DNA of 13,624 nt from Actinomycetota bacterium (lineage in GTDB: Bacteria > Actinomycetota > Actinomycetes > Actinomycetales > Microbacteriaceae), in contig WLHO01000007.1 of NCBI GenBank assembly GCA_009702645.1, positions 1-13,624 of the forward strand, in the 5' to 3' direction. Below, piece by piece: positions 7,180 to 13,624 of the stretch. The position numbers and the translations under genes are program-made. Below the pieces are notes generated by a model. That model was not told the DNA's origin, did no database searches, and saw nothing but the letters and a program-made list of their open reading frames with translations. The first letter of the stretch is position 1. Each line of letters begins with the position of its first letter.

Positions 7180-8441
7180 TTGCCACTCTCCAGATCCAGA
7201 AAACCCATGAGTTTTCTAATTGCCATCATCTGCTCGTAATTGGTCAACAACGTCCCACGCTTGCCATTGGCCTTCAAGAAAGCAACGTACTGAGCTAGTG
7301 CCTGCTTACTGTCCGGTTCCACGTTCTCAGGTGATATCCCGAAGTAGCTCAACCTTGTTGCCCAATGCCAAGCTCTTGATCCTGAAATCATCTTGACAGA
7401 GCCGATGCGCGATAGATCAATGTCGTAAATCCATGAAGGATCAGGGGTTCCCTCGTCCATCGCAATCCAGATAGCCGTCTCAGGATCCTCCATAGCAACC
7501 AAGGTCGCTCTCATACTCGAAGGGTTTTTCATCATCAGGATCTGAATCTCAACGCCCTGATACTTAGCGATTTCGCCGCGTCCGTAGACAGTTTGCTGGT
7601 TTGAGATAGCTCGCGAAGCAGCTTCGATGTCAAAAGAGCTTCCGAGAATTTGCTCAGCAACCGAAAAGGCCAAAGCGGTATCGATGGCAAAGTGCAGACC
7701 CTTGCCCGGGAGTTGAACCGAAGAGCTTGCCCCGCCCAGAGACAAAGTTGCGACGCCGTCGATTTCATCAATCACAGATACCGAAACAGGAAGGTTGTTT
7801 ACAACATCTCCTTTTCCAAACCTGGGCGCAGCAAGGGCCCCTTCTGGCCACTTGGACAATGCTTTTTCCAAAACCTTTACTTGGGCTACTGGTGCATTTG
7901 TAAGCATCAGGCCAATATCAATCAGGTTCGCATCTGATCCGTTGATTACAACTCCGTTAGTTGCGCTGCTAGCAGCCGCGTGCAACATTCCAAAAACTCG
8001 GTCTGGTTCAAAGAAGCGGTTGAGCTGATCAATTTGAATGTTGGTAAGCACGACCCAACTTGGGGCCACAAATGGAGCCAGTACCTCACCGTAGGCCTCA
8101 TCAACTTCCAAAACAGCAACATCCGCATTCAAAGCTCCGGCCAGTGTTGCCTGTCCGATGACGGCCGAGCCGATACCTTGCGGCATGTTGCCACCAGATG
8201 GATTGCTAAAAACTTTCAGTCCTTGAGAGGCAAGGGTTCCGGCGACCAGCGCGGTTGTTGTGCTCTTGCCGTTGGAGCCCGAGACAAAAATTACTCCGTA
8301 TTTTAGGGAGCCAAGGGTTTTACTTAGAAGTTTTGGCTCGATTAGCATCGCAATGCGGCCAGGAATTGCCGAACCTCCGCCTCGCAGCTTGGCAACAATG
8401 CGAATTAGTTTTCCAACTAGAACTGCAAGAAAAAGCCTCAC
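7176..8441 (-). CDS. murT: MurT-like Mur ligase (DUF1727) without the zinc ribbon
   Basis: MurT is a Mur-ligase-fold enzyme that activates the D-Glu alpha-carboxyl of lipid II with ATP. Seen here are an N-terminal hydrophobic helix (1-16) with the GGGSAIPGRIAM motif typical of MurT, the P-loop GSNGKSTTT (55-63), EVDE (112-115), NIQIDQLNRF (134-143), YGRGE (286-290), and a C-terminal DUF1727 domain with KNPSS (305-309), DPSWIYDID (334-342), SGSRAW (353-358) and LLTNYEQM (398-405). ATP-site motifs look intact. Canonical MurT has a four-cysteine zinc ribbon inserted in the middle domain. This protein has no cysteine anywhere, and the stretch around residues 175-225 shows no ribbon. GTG at 8441 lies 6 nt after the rpoD stop and the ribosome binding site is weak, so translation is probably coupled to rpoD. 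Its stop overlaps the gatD start by 4 nt. A role in D-Glu modification is likely; the acceptor is uncertain. Confidence 0.85.
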   Translation of the reverse strand: MRLFLAVLVGKLIRIVAKLRGGGSAIPGRIAMLIEPKLLSKTLGSLKYGVIFVSGSNGKSTTTALVAGTLASQGLKVFSNPSGGNMPQGIGSAVIGQATLAGALNADVAVLEVDEAYGEVLAPFVAPSWVVLTNIQIDQLNRFFEPDRVFGMLHAAASSATNGVVINGSDANLIDIGLMLTNAPVAQVKVLEKALSKWPEGALAAPRFGKGDVVNNLPVSVSVIDEIDGVATLSLGGASSSVQLPGKGLHFAIDTALAFSVAEQILGSSFDIEAASRAISNQQTVYGRGEIAKYQGVEIQILMMKNPSSMRATLVAMEDPETAIWIAMDEGTPDPSWIYDIDLSRIGSVKMISGSRAWHWATRLSYFGISPENVEPDSKQALAQYVAFLKANGKRGTLLTNYEQMMAIRKLMGFLDLESGK

Positions 8442-8447
8442 GGGTAT

Positions 8448-9932
8448 CTACTGGTCTAAGTAGTCACGCAGCATTTGAGAGCGCGACGGATGCCTTAGCT
8501 TCGACATGGTCTTGGACTCTATCTGTCTGATTCGCTCGCGGGTGACGCCAAACTCTTCACCGATTTGGTCAAGGGTCTTTTGAACACCGTCGCCCAGACC
8601 AAAGCGAGATTTAATTACGCCGGCTTCTCTTGGGTGAAGAGACTGCAGAATTCTCTCGAGCTCGCGCTGCAGCATGGTGAAACCAACCGCATCGGCCGGA
8701 ACCACAGCTTCGGTGTCCTCGATTAGATCTCCGAATTCGCTATCGCCATCTTCTCCAAGAGGTGTGGAAAGTGAAATTGGCTCGCGTCCGTACTTCTGAA
8801 CTTCAACAACCTTTTCAGGTGTCATATCCAGTTCTCTTGCGAGCTCTTCAGGAGTTGGCTCGCGTCCTAGGTCCTGAAGCAACTGACGCTGCACTCTGGC
8901 AAGTTTGTTGATGACTTCAACCATGTGTACTGGGATACGAATAGTTCTGGCCTGGTCTGCCATGGCGCGGGTAATGGCCTGACGAATCCACCAAGTTGCA
9001 TAGGTCGAGAACTTGTATCCCTTGGTGTAGTCAAACTTCTCAACGGCACGAATAAGACCGAGGTTTCCTTCTTGAATAAGATCTAGAAATTGCATTCCTC
9101 GTCCGGTGTAACGCTTTGCAAGAGAAACCACCAAACGAAGGTTAGCTTCGAGCAAGTGAGACTTGGCCTTCTGGCCATCCTTTACAACCCACTTAAGATC
9201 GCGCTCCATCTCACGTGCAAGCTTTCTCTTGCCAGCGAGTTTCTCTTCAGCAAACAAACCTGCTTCGATGCGCTTAGCTAGCTCTACTTCGAGCTCTGCG
9301 TTAAGAAGGGCAACTTTACCGATCTGCTTTAGGTAATCCTTGACTGGGTCTGCTGTTGCACCGGTGATCGTGGTGCTCTGAGTAGGAATGTCGTCTTCTT
9401 CGGTGTGCGAAAGAACGAAACCGCCACCTGGAACAACTACTTCTTCAACTTCATCGGCTGCAGGAAGTTCAGTTTCGACGGCAGTGATGTCAACGGCTTC
9501 GGCAACATCGGCAACAATGTCCTCTACCGACTCAAGTTCAATATCTTCGTCATCATCTAGTTCGTCATCGTCAATTGCTGAGCCCTTTAGGCCGGCCTTG
9601 CCGAGTTTGCCCTTTGGCTCCTTCTTGGAAACCTTGGAAGCAGGGCCTGTTGAGCCCTTCGAAGTCTTGGTGTTTTTTGAAACAGCGCTTGCCTTGGCTG
9701 ACTTTGAAGCAGGAGTTGCCTTCGCAGATTTACCTGCAGTCTTTGCTGCTGGTTTGGTAACTTTTGCAGCTACCTTTGTTTTTGGCGCTGGCTTGGAAGC
9801 CTTAGTTGGCTTTGAAGTTTTTGAAACTGGCTTTGCAGTTTTGACAGCAGCGGCGACCTTCTTGGTTTTAGGCTCGCTCTTAGAACCCGCAGTGCGGGCA
9901 AGTTTTTTTGGAGCTGCTGGGGCTTTTGCCAC
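8448..9932 (-). CDS. rpoD: RNA polymerase primary sigma factor (SigA/HrdB/RpoD)
   Basis: This is the housekeeping sigma factor, which directs RNA polymerase to most promoters. Numbered from GTG 9932, residues 1 to about 117 are a Lys/Ala/Pro/Ser/Thr-rich head, followed by an acidic stretch ([14 protein letters not shown] near 121-134). Region 1.2 begins at [11 protein letters not shown], region 2 contains [17 protein letters not shown] and [17 protein letters not shown], region 3 follows, and region 4 ends with the helix-turn-helix [20 protein letters not shown]. Three starts are possible. GTG at 9932 gives 494 residues beginning [10 protein letters not shown] and has GAGAGGA about 4 nt upstream, so I prefer it. 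ATG at 9965 (505 residues) and TTG at 9983 have no ribosome binding site. It is the first gene of a likely rpoD-murT-gatD operon, which would tie cell-wall modification to housekeeping transcription. Confidence 0.95.
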   Translation of the reverse strand: MAKAPAAPKKLARTAGSKSEPKTKKVAAAVKTAKPVSKTSKPTKASKPAPKTKVAAKVTKPAAKTAGKSAKATPASKSAKASAVSKNTKTSKGSTGPASKVSKKEPKGKLGKAGLKGSAIDDDELDDDEDIELESVEDIVADVAEAVDITAVETELPAADEVEEVVVPGGGFVLSHTEEDDIPTQSTTITGATADPVKDYLKQIGKVALLNAELEVELAKRIEAGLFAEEKLAGKRKLAREMERDLKWVVKDGQKAKSHLLEANLRLVVSLAKRYTGRGMQFLDLIQEGNLGLIRAVEKFDYTKGYKFSTYATWWIRQAITRAMADQARTIRIPVHMVEVINKLARVQRQLLQDLGREPTPEELARELDMTPEKVVEVQKYGREPISLSTPLGEDGDSEFGDLIEDTEAVVPADAVGFTMLQRELERILQSLHPREAGVIKSRFGLGDGVQKTLDQIGEEFGVTRERIRQIESKTMSKLRHPSRSQMLRDYLDQ

Positions 9933-9970
9933 TTGGTCCTCTCGCCCGAAGGCTTTTCCAGGCATTACTA

Positions 9971-10016
9971 AGACCCATGTCAAGTCGGATAAATCCGTCT
10001 GACTGGGTCTTTTCTT
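9971..10016. promoter_or_regulatory. Long imperfect hairpin upstream of rpoD
   Basis: AGACCCA (9971-9977) pairs with TGGGTCT (10004-10010), GTCA (9979-9982) with TGAC (10000-10003), and CGGA (9986-9989) with TCCG (9994-9997). One T and one A are bulged, there is one T-T mismatch, and a TAAA loop closes it. On the plus strand the stem runs into TTTTC, the pattern of an intrinsic terminator pointing toward the SDR gene. On the minus strand the structure would sit in the rpoD leader, about 40 nt before GTG 9932. No plus-strand gene lies upstream for about 3.5 kb, so it may stop antisense transcription or act as a leader element. Confidence 0.55.
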
Positions 10017-10101
10017 ATTATGCCACGGAATTCGTCAGCTTCTGGACTGCCTAATTCGCGCCCTAGTAGCAACAATGAAGAAGGCTTGGCTATTCCTGAC
10101 C

Positions 10102-10107
10102 TAGCCT
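10102..10107 (+). promoter_or_regulatory. Candidate -10 element of a leaderless SDR transcript
   Basis: TAGCCT fits TANNNT and ends 6 nt before the SDR ATG. No Shine-Dalgarno lies between them, so the mRNA may begin at the start codon. No clear -35 box is visible. Confidence 0.4.
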
Positions 10108-10113
10108 TGAGCC

Positions 10114-10953
10114 ATGCCACTAGCAATCATTACTGGAGCCAACACCGGTCTTGGGTTCGAAACCGCCCGAGGCCTTCTCGGCCTTGGCTACCAGGTCGTT
10201 ATAACAAGTCGAGACCTGGACCGCGGGAGTACAGCTATAGCCAAGCTCAAAGCAGAGCATCCACAAGCTGTCGTTTCAATGTTGCCGCTAGATCTAGCAA
10301 GCCAGGAAAGCATCGGCTCTTTTGTAAAATCCTTTGCTGCCGCATTTGGCAAGTGGGACGTATTGGTTTTGAATGCTGGAGCCAAAGTTTTGGCAAACTA
10401 CCAGCAGACCAGTTCGGGAATCGAGTACCACTTTGGAGTAAATGCCGTAGGGCACTTTGCTATTACCGCAGATCTTCTGGCTTATCGCGCAAAAATATCA
10501 AGAGTGGTTTCAGTGTCTTCGATTGTTGCAAGGTTTGCTCCACAAACACTTGGACCCGCTGGTTCTGCATCTAGTTATTCAGCCGGTGCAAGCTACGCAG
10601 CGAGCAAGTTATCGAACTACTTGTTTGCTATGGAACTCGAGAATCGATTTGGTTCTGAAGTTTTTAGCTCGCTAGCGGCGCATCCCGGATTTGCGCGTGC
10701 TGAGCCTTATGGCCCAAGTAGTACAAGATTCTTCGAGTCGTTTCTAGCTCAATCAGCAGCTATGGGTGCGCTTCCAATTATTGAGGCTGCATCAAGCTCA
10801 TCACTTGCTGGTGGTAGCTATCGAGTGCCAAAAATTCTTGAACTTTGGGGATCCCCCGCGGAAGGAATTGTCCCAAAGATTACGAGCCCAAAAACGCTAA
10901 AGCAAAACTGGGAAATACTCGAGTCCCTTTCGGGGAAAACTCTAACCCTGTGA
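10114..10953 (+). CDS. Short-chain dehydrogenase/reductase (SDR) family oxidoreductase
   Basis: This is an NAD(P)-dependent oxidoreductase of unknown substrate with 279 residues. The Rossmann cofactor motif is TGANTGLG (7-14). R33 in TSRD, just after the second strand, favours NADP. LDL (59-61) and NAG (87-89) are present, as is the catalytic set N110, S135/S136, Y161 and K165 (YAASK), followed by HPG (190-192). All residues needed for activity are visible. The layout resembles retinol-dehydrogenase-like or WW-domain-oxidoreductase-like classical SDRs, which does not define the substrate. The start ATG at 10114 leaves only a short residue stretch before the cofactor motif, as is usual. It has no ribosome binding site, but a TAGCCT hexamer lies 6 nt upstream. 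The stop overlaps the convergent PAC2 gene by 12 nt. It shares no operon with its neighbours. Confidence 0.85.
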   Translation: MPLAIITGANTGLGFETARGLLGLGYQVVITSRDLDRGSTAIAKLKAEHPQAVVSMLPLDLASQESIGSFVKSFAAAFGKWDVLVLNAGAKVLANYQQTSSGIEYHFGVNAVGHFAITADLLAYRAKISRVVSVSSIVARFAPQTLGPAGSASSYSAGASYAASKLSNYLFAMELENRFGSEVFSSLAAHPGFARAEPYGPSSTRFFESFLAQSAAMGALPIIEAASSSSLAGGSYRVPKILELWGSPAEGIVPKITSPKTLKQNWEILESLSGKTLTL

Positions 10954-11862
10954 GTCGTCGGGATTGTTGCGCTGTCTCGAAGCTAAGTAGCTCTCAAGCT
11001 CTGCAGCGATTTCATCTGCGTTGGGAAGTTTCACAAACGGTTTCCTAATTGGTGCCCTTGATGGCCCGGTCACCTCGTTTTGGTATCCCTGCTCCAGAGT
11101 GGCAATCATCTTTTGAAGCTCAGGGTTTTCGGCGATTTGCTCATTGAGCTTTGTAAGAAATTGCGATCCGTCATCTCGCAGATCATCCGTTGGGAAAACA
11201 AGACCGGTCGAAGAAGAAACCAACTCAAAAGCAGTCACTGCCGCTTGAGGAAAATCATTGTCCGCGAGATAGTGCGGGCAGAGCAGTACATAACCAACAA
11301 TCGGCATTCCAGTTTGAGCAACCTTGAACTCAAGAAGGTGCAGAACGTTTCCAGGCACCTGAGTCTGAGGTTTCCATTCGGAAAGCTCATTCACAATCTC
11401 TTTTCGGTTTCCAGAGACGGTTACACCAATCTCTCTGGTGTGTGGAATTGGGAAAGGTATTGCATGTAGCCATGTGACATCTTTCACCTGAAGCCTTTTA
11501 ATCAGACGCAAAATCGCATTGGTAAATGCTTCCCATCTGAAATCTGGCTCATAGCCGTGTAGGAAAAGAAAGGGTTGGTTTGCCTCATCGTGAACCAGGT
11601 ACAACCCAAGACTTGCTGGTTCGTAATCTTCGATGTGGTCTTTCTCGAAGTACATGACCGGTCGTCTGGATCGGTAGTCCAGCAGCTCATCGTTGTTAAA
11701 TGTCAGAATCTGCGAGGTCGAAAGATTCGCAAAAATGTTCTCGGAGAACTGATTCAGCACTCCCCCGGCGTCAGTAAAGCCAGTTAGTCCAGCAATCAAG
11801 TGAAGACCAGAGGGTACCTCAACCTGATCAAACTCGAATTCGTAAAGCGGCTCATTGGACAT
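10942..11862 (-). CDS. PAC2 family protein
   Basis: I recognise this as a bacterial member of the PAC2 (proteasome assembly chaperone 2) family, whose role in actinobacteria is not settled. Family features are LIAGLTGFTDAGG (22-34), HAIPFPIPHTRE (133-144), VSGN (149-152), the PHYLA segment (196-200), and a charged C-terminal end including LPNADEIAAELESYL (279-293). No transmembrane segment or signal peptide is seen. I chose ATG at 11862 (306 residues, MSNEPLYEFE) over ATG 11895 and TTG 11910, because the extra residues those add look like translated upstream DNA. There is no Shine-Dalgarno, but TAGACT lies 7 nt upstream. The gene starts divergently from pepA with only 40 nt between start codons, and its tail overlaps the SDR gene by 12 nt. 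No proteasome gene is visible in the window. Confidence 0.85.
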   Translation of the reverse strand: MSNEPLYEFEFDQVEVPSGLHLIAGLTGFTDAGGVLNQFSENIFANLSTSQILTFNNDELLDYRSRRPVMYFEKDHIEDYEPASLGLYLVHDEANQPFLFLHGYEPDFRWEAFTNAILRLIKRLQVKDVTWLHAIPFPIPHTREIGVTVSGNRKEIVNELSEWKPQTQVPGNVLHLLEFKVAQTGMPIVGYVLLCPHYLADNDFPQAAVTAFELVSSSTGLVFPTDDLRDDGSQFLTKLNEQIAENPELQKMIATLEQGYQNEVTGPSRAPIRKPFVKLPNADEIAAELESYLASRQRNNPDDSQG

Positions 11863-11869
11863 AGCTACA

Positions 11870-11875
11870 AGTCTA
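11870..11875 (-). promoter_or_regulatory. Candidate -10 element of a leaderless PAC2 transcript
   Basis: TAGACT on the minus strand is followed by TGTAGCT and then the PAC2 ATG, a 7-nt gap. No Shine-Dalgarno is present. The stretch just before the start (TGTAGCTATG) nearly matches that of the divergent pepA gene (TGTGGCTATG). Confidence 0.4.
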
Positions 11876-11889
11876 AGCACAAGCTGGAA

Positions 11890-11895
11890 TAGCAT
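11890..11895 (+). promoter_or_regulatory. Candidate -10 element of a leaderless pepA transcript
   Basis: TAGCAT is followed by TGTGGCT and then the pepA ATG, a 7-nt gap. No Shine-Dalgarno precedes the start. The 40-nt spacer must hold promoters for both directions, so any -35 contacts would reach into or across the opposing promoter. Confidence 0.4.
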
Positions 11896-11902
11896 TGTGG
11901 CT

Positions 11903-13624
<1,722 letters not shown>

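Noticed and set aside
9978..9983. Perfect TTGACA -35 box on the minus strand upstream of rpoD
   Set aside because: No -10-like hexamer lies at 16-18 nt spacing, and the bases form part of the hairpin arm.
9388..10002. 204-codon open frame antisense to the rpoD head, with long serine runs
   Set aside because: It mirrors the repetitive Asp/Glu/Lys/Ala codons of rpoD on the other strand. It has no recognisable domain and no ribosome binding site, and the sense frame is clearly the real gene.
10020..10574. 184-codon plus-strand open frame overlapping the SDR start
   Set aside because: It is out of frame with the SDR gene, which has all cofactor and catalytic motifs. Its translation is Arg/Ser-rich and has no domain.

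Overview
This window looks like a compact chromosomal stretch from an actinobacterium. The best guess is Microbacteriaceae, possibly the small-genome freshwater Luna group (Rhodoluna/Aquiluna-like). The evidence is the gene set: an SepH C-terminus, topoisomerase IV subunits, a DUF7455-type zinc-ribbon protein, a primary sigma factor with a long Lys/Ala-rich head, MurT/GatD-like genes, PAC2, and pepA followed by lpdA. GC content is moderate (about half by eye), and genes alternate strands with almost no intergenic space. The family placement is inference; no marker gene such as 16S rRNA is present. I see no mobile element, phage gene, CRISPR array, tRNA or rRNA.

Layout, left to right. The C-terminal end of sepH (+) meets an alkaline-phosphatase-superfamily gene (-) tail to tail. 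That gene overlaps the start of parC (+) head to head. parC converges on parE (-), and their stop codons overlap by 4 nt. A 144-nt divergent spacer with several nested inverted repeats separates parE from a 70-codon DUF7455 gene (+). The DUF7455 gene converges with a three-gene minus-strand operon read as rpoD, murT, gatD. Beyond rpoD lie a strong imperfect hairpin, an SDR oxidoreductase (+) that overlaps a PAC2-family gene (-) tail to tail, a tight divergent start region, leucyl aminopeptidase pepA (+), and the first 66 codons of dihydrolipoamide dehydrogenase lpdA (+).

The genes cover division (SepH), chromosome decatenation (ParC/ParE), transcription (RpoD), cell wall (MurT/GatD-like pair), peptide turnover (PepA) and 2-oxo-acid dehydrogenase complexes (LpdA). 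The most interesting signal is the MurT/GatD-like pair. The GatD-like protein has Gly where the glutaminase nucleophile Cys should be, and Glu in place of the Gln four residues later. Its MurT-like partner has no cysteine at all, so it lacks the usual four-Cys zinc ribbon. Microbacteriaceae typically make type-B peptidoglycan, in which the D-Glu alpha-carboxyl carries the interpeptide bridge instead of an amide. The pair may therefore be a repurposed D-Glu ligase rather than an amidase. This is a hypothesis.

Second-tier signals are a shared start architecture in four genes (a TANNNT hexamer 6-7 nt before the start codon with no Shine-Dalgarno, suggesting leaderless mRNAs), the nested inverted repeats between parE and the DUF7455 gene, and the hairpin in front of rpoD.
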